Below, in pieces: positions 1 to 5,637 of a DNA stretch of 10,731 nt; position 1 is the stretch's first letter; every line of letters begins with the position of its first letter. A program made the position numbers and the translations under genes. The stretch is taken from the NCBI GenBank assembly GCA_002449335.1, contig DKDL01000008.1, forward strand, positions 15,926-26,656, given 5' to 3'. The notes under the pieces are model-generated. The model worked only from the letters and a program-made list of their open reading frames with translations, was not told the origin of the DNA and searched no databases. This DNA comes from Succinatimonas sp. UBA6849. GTDB taxonomy: Bacteria > Pseudomonadota > Gammaproteobacteria > Enterobacterales > Succinivibrionaceae.

Positions 1-2
1 CC

Positions 3-1226
3 CGTTCATTATCCTCAAATGATAAGTTATTTGCTCACTTTTTAACTGGTAATAACAAAGCTAATGTAGTATTACCTGCAATTCATTACCCAGATGAGAG
101 CTGTATCTATATTGTAAACGGTGATCCTGTAATTACCTTTTGGGGCTTTTTAAATGCAGGTAGCAAACTTACAGGCAGTCCTTTTGACGGTCTAAAACCA
201 GTAGGCAATTTTGCACATAATAAGACAGCCGTAGGCACAACTACAGCTACTTCTACAGCTGCTCCTATAGGCACTGCAACAACTGCTACAACCGTAGCAA
301 CAGTTGCAAGAAGTCACAAATGGTGCTGGCTTTTAGGTCTTTTATTACTCTTACTGTTATTACCATTACTTTTATACCTCTTATGGTGGTTCTTCTTTGC
401 TAGAGGTCTGCCTTTATTTAAGGTGTTCCCAGATGCATCTTTAGATCCAAAATACAATTTGTCATTACCAATACCTGACATTCGTGGTGACGATCTGGGG
501 CTTTCTTTAGATGGCTTTGAGACAAAGTTACCTTCTGTTACTACAGATGGAGTTGTTAAAAACGGTGTTGTCGACGATGGTGTAGCTTTAGACAGCGTTG
601 GTGACAAAACTCCAGTTGTACCTAATGAGAATGCAGTACCACAGGATGAGAGTGCAAGTCCAGAGACAACTGATAACAATACAGTTGATGATAACCAAAA
701 AGCTCCTGATACTGAAGATAATATCACACCAACAGATAACCAAAATGGCGTAAATCCTCCAGAGCTTAGTGATGAGAACAATGTAGTACCAGCAACTGAT
801 AACAATCAATCGGTTCTACCTCCAGAGTTAAAAGAAGATGGTCCTTCAATTACAAATAAAGACTTACAAAGTGGAGATATTGGTAATTTTGATGGAACTT
901 GGAAAGTTAATTCTCCAATTGTAGATAGAAATACCAACAAGCCTTTACAGCTTCAGTATGATTTCAAAGATGGTAAAGGTACAGCTACTATTACTCAGAA
1001 AAATGGCATTAAGTGTACAGGTAAAGTAACCGGAGGCTTAAAGTCTGGTGCCTTTAACATCTACAGTCAATCTGTTGCAAAGTGTACTGATGGCTCAAGC
1101 TATGAAATGCCAACAGTAGTATGTAAAGAGGGTAAAGATGGAAACTCTGAGTGTATCTCAACCTACTCTGAAAGCAAGTCTAACACTGGTAAGAAATATG
1201 AATTCCCGATGAATATTCACAGATAG
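3..1226 (+). CDS. SrfA-like single-pass membrane protein, 5'-truncated by window edge
   Basis: The frame is open from base 3 to the TAG at 1224-1226, giving 407 residues with the N-terminus outside the window. Order along the visible part: a soluble segment with VNGDPVITFWGF (about residues 38-49); an Ala/Thr-rich stretch (about 76-102); one very hydrophobic membrane segment flanked by Trp (about 107-133); a long Asp/Asn/Pro-rich acidic linker with repeated TDN and PPEL words (about 150-290); and a C-terminal beta-rich domain (about 296-407) starting FDGTWKV and containing four cysteines that could form disulfides outside the cytoplasm. The ITFWGF word, the Trp-flanked membrane helix and the C-terminal domain with CTDGSSYEMP recall SrfA-family proteins of enterobacteria, from memory and without a search. 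The GTG at 423 is internal, not the start, because the same frame continues far upstream through the membrane helix. No srfB or srfC follows; two lipoprotein genes do, suggesting an envelope-associated role. Confidence 0.7.
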   Translation, partial: RSLSSNDKLFAHFLTGNNKANVVLPAIHYPDESCIYIVNGDPVITFWGFLNAGSKLTGSPFDGLKPVGNFAHNKTAVGTTTATSTAAPIGTATTATTVATVARSHKWCWLLGLLLLLLLLPLLLYLLWWFFFARGLPLFKVFPDASLDPKYNLSLPIPDIRGDDLGLSLDGFETKLPSVTTDGVVKNGVVDDGVALDSVGDKTPVVPNENAVPQDESASPETTDNNTVDDNQKAPDTEDNITPTDNQNGVNPPELSDENNVVPATDNNQSVLPPELKEDGPSITNKDLQSGDIGNFDGTWKVNSPIVDRNTNKPLQLQYDFKDGKGTATITQKNGIKCTGKVTGGLKSGAFNIYSQSVAKCTDGSSYEMPTVVCKEGKDGNSECISTYSESKSNTGKKYEFPMNIHR

Positions 1227-1234
1227 GAATATTC
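1211..1234 (+). repeat. Hairpin of two GAATATTC palindromes across a stop codon
   Basis: GAATATTC occurs at 1211-1218 and again at 1227-1234. Each is self-complementary, and together they can form an 8-bp stem with an 8-base loop that contains the TAG stop of the SrfA-like gene. The stem is AT-rich and only TTT follows, so it is at most a weak terminator or an mRNA 3'-end structure. Confidence 0.35.
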
Positions 1235-1285
1235 TTTGATAGAGAAATTGAAAGATTAAATGTACGCACAAAACAACGGTCAAAC

Positions 1286-1291
1286 AAAGGA
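1286..1291 (+). promoter_or_regulatory. Ribosome binding site deciding the ATG at 1299
   Basis: AAAGGA lies 7 bases before the ATG at 1299. The in-frame ATG at 1260 has no Shine-Dalgarno sequence and would place 13 polar residues ahead of the signal peptide, so 1299 is preferred. Confidence 0.75.
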
Positions 1292-1298
1292 AAACAAG

Positions 1299-2069
1299 AT
1301 GTCATTTAAAACTAAATTCACTGCAGCTGCGGTTGCAATCTCTTTAGCCTTAGCAGGTACAGGTTGTTCAAGCTCAGGTGGTTTCTCATTTGGCGGAAGC
1401 GATTCTAATGTAAATCCTGAGTTAAAAAAGGATGAGCCTTCATTCTTTTCAAAATCAGGAGCTGCAGCCTGCGCAGGAGGCGCAGCTTTAGCAGGTTTAT
1501 CATGCTTACTGTTAAAGAAAGATAAAAAGGCATTATGTCTTGCCGCAGCTGCTGCAGGCTGTGCAGTGGCCATGACTGGTAACTATATGCTAGATAAATT
1601 GCGTGCTAATTACTCAAATCTTGAGGATCAGTTAGATGCAACTAAAGCTAAAGTTCAGGATTCATTAAAGAGTACACAGAGCTTAAAAGCATCTGTTGAT
1701 GATACTTTAGCCTCTGATGAAGCTGAGATTAAACAGATTGAAGATGGCATTAAAGATGGCACCAAGACCAAAGCTGATCTTGAGAAAAAAGCTGATGAAA
1801 TGTCAAAGAACCTAGCTTATATGCAGGAGCGTTTAAAGGCAGATCAGGAGAACTTACAAGCTCAAACTGATGCTCTAGAAGGTCTAAAAGAAGGCAAGGG
1901 CGGAGTTGGCGCAATTGATACAGATAATGCTCTGAAAAAGCAAAAGGCTCTTGAAGAGGAAATTGCTAAGACCAATGAGAGTATCAATGCACTTGAAGGT
2001 GCTATCGCAGACTACTCAGAGAAGACTTTGGCTGTAAAGAACAAAGTTAACGGAATTACTACTGCTTAA
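1299..2069 (+). CDS. Lipoprotein with glycine/alanine-rich hairpin and long coiled coil
   Basis: From the ATG at 1299 the product has 256 residues. It begins with a lipoprotein signal peptide: positively charged MSFKTK, a hydrophobic core, and a putative lipidated cysteine at residue 23 in AGTGCSSS. The lipobox is imperfect at -3 (Gly), but the SSSGG that follows is typical of a lipoprotein. A low-complexity linker leads to two short Ala/Gly/Cys-rich hydrophobic helices (about 54-73 and 78-96), separated by KKDKK, resembling glycine-zipper segments. Residues from about 100 to 250 are charged heptad-like helix, predicted coiled coil. It lies 72 bases after the SrfA-like gene and 65 before a second coiled-coil lipoprotein, so the three probably act together at the envelope. 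I do not recognise a named family. A structural or tethering role is inference. Confidence 0.8.
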   Translation: MSFKTKFTAAAVAISLALAGTGCSSSGGFSFGGSDSNVNPELKKDEPSFFSKSGAAACAGGAALAGLSCLLLKKDKKALCLAAAAAGCAVAMTGNYMLDKLRANYSNLEDQLDATKAKVQDSLKSTQSLKASVDDTLASDEAEIKQIEDGIKDGTKTKADLEKKADEMSKNLAYMQERLKADQENLQAQTDALEGLKEGKGGVGAIDTDNALKKQKALEEEIAKTNESINALEGAIADYSEKTLAVKNKVNGITTA

Positions 2070-2100
2070 GAATAGACAGTAGATAACATTTTTTATACTC

Positions 2101-2122
2101 AAGACCACTTAAAAGTGGTCTT
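2101..2122 (+). promoter_or_regulatory. Perfect 10-bp hairpin abutting a Shine-Dalgarno sequence
   Basis: AAGACCACTT (2101-2110) and AAGTGGTCTT (2113-2122) are perfect complements around a 2-base AA centre. In RNA the innermost pairs would open to give a tighter loop. The stem ends one base before AAGGAG (2124-2129), the ribosome binding site of the next gene. It lacks a downstream T-tract beyond TTT, so it is more likely an mRNA stability, processing or translation-modulating element than a strong terminator. Confidence 0.6.
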
Positions 2123-2134
2123 TAAGGAGTAACT

Positions 2135-2623
2135 ATGAAGAAAATAATTTTAATGTGTGCTGTGCCATTGATGCTTACAGCTTGTACTATGACACCTGAA
2201 GAGTGCGATCCTAAAATTACCGATCCTGGTATGTTAGATAAATTAGGCTGTGTAGTCTCAGGTTCTTACTCACAGCGTTCTGAGCAGAAAAAACAGGAAA
2301 TTCATGATTTGGCTCAAGAGCAGCATGAATTATCAGAAAGCGTTATTGCTCTAGGACAAAAGAGAGCTGAACTGATTAACAACCGCGAGGCAAAGCTAAA
2401 AGAGTTAGATGCTCTTTCAAATAAGTTAGATGAAGTTGAAACTTCATTAAAACAAAAGCAGGCTTTATCAAAGACTTTACAAGAAAAAATTGCTAAAGTA
2501 CGAGCTTCAAAAGAAAAGGCAGCATCTACTCCAGATGATGCTAGTGTAATGCAGAAAAAAGCTGAGTTAGTACAGGTTCAAAACGATCTTGATGATCTGA
2601 TTGAAGCTGCTGCAGGTGAATAA
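2135..2623 (+). CDS. Small coiled-coil lipoprotein
   Basis: 162 residues from an ATG with a strong AAGGAG site 5 bases upstream. The N-terminus is a classic lipoprotein signal: MKKIILMCAVPLMLTAC with lipobox LTAC and lipidated Cys17. Thr follows the cysteine, which by the usual +2 rule points to the outer membrane. Mature residues 17-50 contain a compact motif with further cysteines (MTPEECDP and DKLGC), possibly a disulfide-bonded head. From about residue 47 to the end it is charged, Leu-rich and heptad-like, predicted coiled coil. Its architecture (lipid anchor plus coiled coil) matches the preceding gene, so the pair may associate. No named family is recognised. Confidence 0.82.
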   Translation: MKKIILMCAVPLMLTACTMTPEECDPKITDPGMLDKLGCVVSGSYSQRSEQKKQEIHDLAQEQHELSESVIALGQKRAELINNREAKLKELDALSNKLDEVETSLKQKQALSKTLQEKIAKVRASKEKAASTPDDASVMQKKAELVQVQNDLDDLIEAAAGE

Positions 2624-2698
2624 TCAAGATCGTTTCAAAGTGGGGGATAGCGTTTGTAACGTCATCCTCTTGAATTTATAAATAGCAATAACAAAATC

Positions 2699-2704
2699 AA
2701 AGGA
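2699..2704 (+). promoter_or_regulatory. Ribosome binding site of the pRiA4b-like gene
   Basis: AAAGGA sits 6 bases before the ATG at 2711 and supports that start. Confidence 0.7.
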
Positions 2705-2710
2705 AAAAAC

Positions 2711-3265
2711 ATGCTTTATACCTTGAAAATATATCCTTATGGAATGGCCAGAACTTGCTACAGAACTTTGCAAGTCGATGGTAGCTGTAGTTTCGATGAA
2801 CTAGCTGGTGATATTTTGCGAGCATTTGATTTTGACTTTGATCATATGTATGAATTTAGAACAAAGCTAAGACATGTAGATGGAAATATTACCTATAGTT
2901 TAGGTGATGATTACTGTCCCTATGATTTTTGGGAAGACGGAGATGAAGATACTGAAGAAACAAATTCCTCAGATGAAACTGATTCAGGTACTGAAGAAAT
3001 AGAATATTACGATCCAGATCCTGAGTTTGGAGAATATGATATTCAGAGACCAATAACTCACCTAAATCCAGAAAAGGGAACAAAGTTTTATTTTCACTAT
3101 GATTTTGGTGACGATTGGTATTTCGTCATCCATGTTTCAAAAGCAGAAAAAGATAAATCAGTATCTGGATTTTCAAAGTGCATCAAAAGTGTAGGAAATG
3201 TAAAACAGTATGATTATGACGAAGATGATTACGATGAAGATGATTATGATGAAAATGATGAATAG
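2711..3265 (+). CDS. pRiA4b ORF-3-like family protein with acidic insertions
   Basis: 184 residues. The N-terminal half (LKIYPYGMARTCYRTLQVDG, then SFDELAGDILRAFDFDFDHMYEF) and the C-terminal strand pair YFHYDFGDDWYFVIHV (about 127-142) fit the plasmid pRiA4b ORF-3 family. Its hallmarks are a helix for 'first dimension' residues and a YDFGDxW motif (here 130-136). The biochemical role of this family is unknown to me; members are often near mobile or accessory loci. Two features are odd: a very acidic insert (about 75-110, rich in D, E, S and T) between the halves, and a C-terminal tail (167-184) made of repeated DYDED units. The gene is flanked by untranslated DNA on both sides, so it may be a single-gene unit. 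Family assignment is fairly secure; function is not. Confidence 0.82.
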   Translation: MLYTLKIYPYGMARTCYRTLQVDGSCSFDELAGDILRAFDFDFDHMYEFRTKLRHVDGNITYSLGDDYCPYDFWEDGDEDTEETNSSDETDSGTEEIEYYDPDPEFGEYDIQRPITHLNPEKGTKFYFHYDFGDDWYFVIHVSKAEKDKSVSGFSKCIKSVGNVKQYDYDEDDYDEDDYDENDE

Positions 3266-3342
3266 CACTCATATATTTATCTAGCAGTTCTAATTCCGTG
3301 TTGATATAGTGCTAAGACAGAAAGTGGTGGCATTATATCAAC
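3263..3342 (+). repeat. Nested inverted repeats with two mutually exclusive stems
   Basis: A 13-bp stem pairs 3300-3312 (GTTGATATAGTGC) with 3330-3342 (GCATTATATCAAC). All pairs are Watson-Crick except one G-U, around a 17-base loop. A competing 7-bp stem pairs TAGCACT (3263-3269, including the stop codon of the preceding gene) with AGTGCTA (3308-3314). T-rich sequence follows at 3350-3360. It could act as a leaky terminator for the pRiA4b-like gene or as a structured RNA. The purpose is not decided by sequence alone. Confidence 0.5.
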
Positions 3343-3597
3343 ATTCACTATTTCTTTTTTCTATATTCTAGAAATTAAAAAAAGTATATTTGTTTGCCTG
3401 AACTTATCAGCAAGAGCCTCTCAGAATCGTAGGCTTCTTCATAATTTGTATAAGCCAATCTCTGCTTTAACTCACTCTTTGCTTACTAGATTTTTGTTCA
3501 GATCGTCAAATTATTTGCAAAAAATTCCTCTTCTAATAAAAATCTTGTGATCTATCTTATACTTAATTTCTTTTTCTTATGTTTCAATACGCAAAAC

Positions 3598-3667
3598 GTA
3601 AATTTACACGGTTTTAACACAAGCTGTATCTATGTTTTGATATACGATTTACAAAAAGTAATTTTAC
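3598..3667. promoter_or_regulatory. Pair of near-palindromic GTAAATTTAC-like words, possible operator
   Basis: GTAAATTTAC (3598-3607, perfect palindrome) and GTAATTTTAC (3658-3667) are 60 bases apart start to start, with a partial copy GATTTAC at 3647-3653. They lie 37-106 bases upstream of the ATG at 3704, where a regulator could bind. AT-rich context makes chance occurrence possible. Confidence 0.3.
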
Positions 3668-3691
3668 AAAGTTTAGACAAGCAATTAGATT

Positions 3692-3698
3692 AAGGAGG
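3692..3698 (+). promoter_or_regulatory. Strong ribosome binding site of the 3704 gene
   Basis: AAGGAGG, a complete Shine-Dalgarno sequence, lies 5 bases before the ATG at 3704. It is the strongest such site in the window and suggests a well-translated gene. Confidence 0.8.
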
Positions 3699-3703
3699 AT
3701 CAA

Positions 3704-4345
3704 ATGGATCGTTCCAATTTTAAAGAGGCATTTTTTAATTTAAGCACCGGAACCCCAACTTATGCCCACATCGTTTCAATCATCGATGGACATTTAGTAA
3801 AACTGATTTCTCAGAGAAAAAGACTTCCAAATGCAACTGAAGATGGTCACCACCATGTTCAGCGTATTAAGGTCGATATTGACGGAACTAATGTTTTCAA
3901 TAAGCAAAAGACTTTAACCCCCGAAGAAGCTTTAGACGCACTAAAAGCAATTATTAAAGCTTTTGATAAAGCAAATGAAGCTCCTAAAGCAGAAGATGGT
4001 AAGGGAACAGATACTCTGCAACAGGAAGAGCAAAAAGAGGATTTTGGAAAGGCCAAATACACCTATCCAGAGCTTACTATCGATCAGGTTGTAGATTTAG
4101 TTTATGTATCTTTAACTGGTTACAGCGTTTCAAACTTTGAAGGTTTTGTTTCATATCACTATGTTAAGGTACATACATATACCTATTTACCAAATCCTGT
4201 AGAGCGCAACGTAACCGAGCCTGTAGTTGAGGTTAAGGTTGATGGATATCCATTATTTACTGTCGTAGGTTATGTACCAGAGAATACAGTAAAGGATTAT
4301 GCTGATATTCTGCGCAAGAAGTTAAACGAAAAGCAGGAAGATTAG
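3704..4345 (+). CDS. Hypothetical protein, unrecognised
   Basis: 213 residues from an ATG with an excellent AAGGAGG site, ending at a TAG and followed by a good terminator, so this is a real, probably single-gene unit. There is no signal peptide and no membrane segment, so it is predicted cytoplasmic. Two folded parts seem separated by an acidic, Lys/Gln/Glu-rich linker (about 92-115). The N-terminal part contains VDIDGTNVF followed by a helix EEALDALKAIIKAF. The C-terminal part contains VKVDGYPLF followed by ENTVKDYADILRKKL. This resemblance hints at an internal duplication, but identity is low. The middle is rich in aromatic beta-strand residues (FVSYHYVKVHTYTY). I do not recognise the family. 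Confidence 0.75.
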   Translation: MDRSNFKEAFFNLSTGTPTYAHIVSIIDGHLVKLISQRKRLPNATEDGHHHVQRIKVDIDGTNVFNKQKTLTPEEALDALKAIIKAFDKANEAPKAEDGKGTDTLQQEEQKEDFGKAKYTYPELTIDQVVDLVYVSLTGYSVSNFEGFVSYHYVKVHTYTYLPNPVERNVTEPVVEVKVDGYPLFTVVGYVPENTVKDYADILRKKLNEKQED

Positions 4346-4383
4346 CTTTTACACAAGGTTAAAATTTAATTTCAGTCGACATT

Positions 4384-4421
4384 GAACAGCAACCTTGGTG
4401 ATTGTAACAAAGTTGCTGTTC
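4384..4421 (+). terminator. Rho-independent terminator after the 3704 gene
   Basis: GAACAGCAAC (4384-4393) pairs perfectly with GTTGCTGTTC (4412-4421). After one mismatch the stem can extend by TTG/CAA, leaving a 10-base loop. ATCTTTT follows. It separates the orphan gene from prfA. Confidence 0.8.
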
Positions 4422-4481
4422 ATCTTTTAAGTAACTCTCTTTTCAAATCAACTTACTACTGCCTTAAAATCGCTTACAGCC

Positions 4482-4509
4482 TTTAAAAAAATCTTAAATT
4501 TGCTACAAT
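4482..4509 (+). promoter_or_regulatory. Predicted sigma70-type promoter of prfA
   Basis: TTTAAA (4482-4487) and TACAAT (4504-4509) are separated by 16 bases. The -10 has five of six consensus bases and the -35 four of six. Transcription would start near 4516, giving a short leader before the ATG at 4543. A clear Shine-Dalgarno sequence is absent before that ATG. Confidence 0.5.
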
Positions 4510-4542
4510 AGCTCCAAAATTTTTTAACGTTGAAAAGTAATT

Positions 4543-5601
4543 ATGCAAGAGTCTATTTTACGTAAATTAGAAGCTCTAGTAGAGCGTCATCAGGAAGTTG
4601 AGCAGTTATTAAGCCAGCCTGATGTTATTGCCGATCAGGACAAATTCCGCGAATTAAATCGTGAATATTCACAATTACAAGTAACTGTAAGCTCATTTAA
4701 AGAATACACCACAGCCTCAGATGATCTTAAAGAGATGGAAGAGATGCTAAAGGGTGATGATCCTGATATGAAGTCTATGGCTGAAGAAGAAATTGGCCCT
4801 ACTCAGGAAAAAGTTGCAAAGTTAGAGCACGAATTGCAGTTATTACTCTTACCTCATGACAAGCGAGATGATTGTAACTGCTTCTTGGAAATCCGTGCTG
4901 GTACTGGTGGTGATGAAGCTGCTTTATTTGCTGGCGACCTCTTTAAGATGTATTCACACTATGTGGATTCAAAAGGCTGGCAGTTAGAGATTGTTTCAGA
5001 ATCTGAAGGTGAAATGGGCGGTTATAAAGAGCTTATCGCTAAACTTTCAGGTGAAGGTGCTTACGGTTATATGAAGTTTGAGTCAGGTGGTCACCGTGTT
5101 CAGCGTGTGCCTGTAACTGAAACTCAGGGCCGTGTTCATACCTCAGCTTGTACTGTGATGGTATTACCTGAGATCCCTCCTGCTGAAGCTCCTGTAATCA
5201 ATCCTGCTGATTTAAGAATTGATACATACCGTTCATCAGGTGCTGGTGGTCAGCATATTAACAAGACCGATTCTGCTATTCGTATTACTCACTTACCTAC
5301 AGGTATTGTAGTTGAGTGTCAGGATGAGCGTTCTCAGCATCAGAACAGAGCTCGTGCAATGGAAGTCTTATATTCACGCTTAGCTCAGTTAGAAGAAGAT
5401 AAGCGTAATGCTCAGGCAACTGAGATGCGTCACAGCATCTTATCCTCAGGTGATAGATCTGACAGAATCAGAACCTATAACTTCCCACAAAGCCGTATTA
5501 CAGATCATAGAATCAACCTTACTGTATACAGACTAGATGAAGTTTTATCAGGTAATCTTGATCTTATCTTAAAGCCAGTTATCGAAGAGTTTAAGGCTTA
5601 G
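4543..5601 (+). CDS. prfA: Peptide chain release factor 1 (RF1), ending at an in-frame UAG before a conserved tail
   Basis: RF1 recognises UAA and UAG in the ribosomal A site and triggers peptide release. The 352-residue product shows the decoding tripeptide PVT (190-192, the PxT loop of RF1) in HRVQRVPVTETQGRVHTSAC, and the catalytic GGQ (235-237) in RSSGAGGQHINKTDSAIR. It also has the domain 1 motif RAGTGGDEAALFAGDL and the C-terminal TYNFPQSRITDHRINLT. The first stop is TAG at 5599-5601. The next eleven codons in the same frame read QLAQMASQGAL and end at TAG 5635-5637. E. coli RF1 (360 aa) ends ...EHQADQLAALSEQE, so the region after the first UAG aligns with the normal tail; read through, the protein would be 364 residues. 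Either the gene was truncated by a nonsense change or the UAG is regulatory. prmC follows immediately, as in many gammaproteobacteria; hemA, often upstream, is absent here. Confidence 0.97.
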   Translation: MQESILRKLEALVERHQEVEQLLSQPDVIADQDKFRELNREYSQLQVTVSSFKEYTTASDDLKEMEEMLKGDDPDMKSMAEEEIGPTQEKVAKLEHELQLLLLPHDKRDDCNCFLEIRAGTGGDEAALFAGDLFKMYSHYVDSKGWQLEIVSESEGEMGGYKELIAKLSGEGAYGYMKFESGGHRVQRVPVTETQGRVHTSACTVMVLPEIPPAEAPVINPADLRIDTYRSSGAGGQHINKTDSAIRITHLPTGIVVECQDERSQHQNRARAMEVLYSRLAQLEEDKRNAQATEMRHSILSSGDRSDRIRTYNFPQSRITDHRINLTVYRLDEVLSGNLDLILKPVIEEFKA

Positions 5602-5637
5602 CAGTTAGCTCAGATGGCCTCTCAAGGCGCTCTCTAG
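5599..5637 (+). other. In-frame UAG plus readthrough tail of prfA, overlapping the prmC start
   Basis: After TAG (5599-5601) come CAG TTA GCT CAG ATG GCC, then TCT CAA GGC GCT CTC, and TAG (5635-5637), all in the prfA frame. The tail QLAQMASQ aligns with QLAALSEQ of E. coli RF1. The context UAG-CAG-UUA fits the UAG-CAR-YYA pattern known as leaky from plant virus readthrough sites in eukaryotes; its behaviour in bacteria is not implied. The second TAG shares its G with the GTG start of prmC. Confidence 0.7.

Larger units (their letters stand above)
3266..3703. other. Gene-poor intergenic region of about 440 bp
   Basis: No open frame of useful length with a start and ribosome binding site is seen on either strand. 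Contents: the inverted repeats at 3263-3342; a T6/A6 complementary pair around TTCTAGAA (3354-3384); a short imperfect stem (3412-3419 with 3431-3439, the right arm carrying one extra base); and two similar palindromic words, GTAAATTTAC (3598-3607) and GTAATTTTAC (3658-3667), just upstream of the next gene. A 35-residue open stretch on the - strand (3375-3482) reads like protein but lacks a start and could be a decayed gene fragment. Confidence 0.5.

Noticed and set aside
314..809. Long minus-strand frames opposite the SrfA-like gene
   Set aside because: They mirror the low-complexity acidic linker of the + strand gene, giving Ser/Thr/Leu-rich nonsense with no ribosome binding site.
423..1226. 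Separate gene starting with GTG at 423
   Set aside because: The same frame is open upstream to base 3 and encodes a membrane helix directly before this point; there is no ribosome binding site at 423. It is the C-terminal part of a longer gene.
1260..1298. Upstream ATG at 1260 as start of the first lipoprotein
   Set aside because: No Shine-Dalgarno sequence, and it would bury the signal peptide behind 13 polar residues; ATG 1299 has AAAGGA correctly spaced.
1280..1573. Minus-strand frame opposite the first lipoprotein
   Set aside because: It is the complement of an Ala/Gly-rich coding stretch with no start signals; a shadow.
3375..3482. Minus-strand 35-residue open stretch reading SELKQRLAYTNYEEAYDSERLL
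   Set aside because: It looks protein-like but has no start codon, no ribosome binding site and stops on both sides. It could be a decayed fragment, but that cannot be shown without a search.
5606..5617. tRNA-like box A (TAGCTCAGATGG) after prfA
   Set aside because: It matches the D-arm consensus, but no acceptor, anticodon or T arm can be folded around it, and the bases are explained as the RF1 tail codons.
5614..5637. Seven-codon leader ORF (ATG GCC ... TAG) before prmC
   Set aside because: It is in the prfA frame and its codons align with the RF1 C-terminus, so it is better read as the remnant or readthrough tail than as a separate leader peptide.
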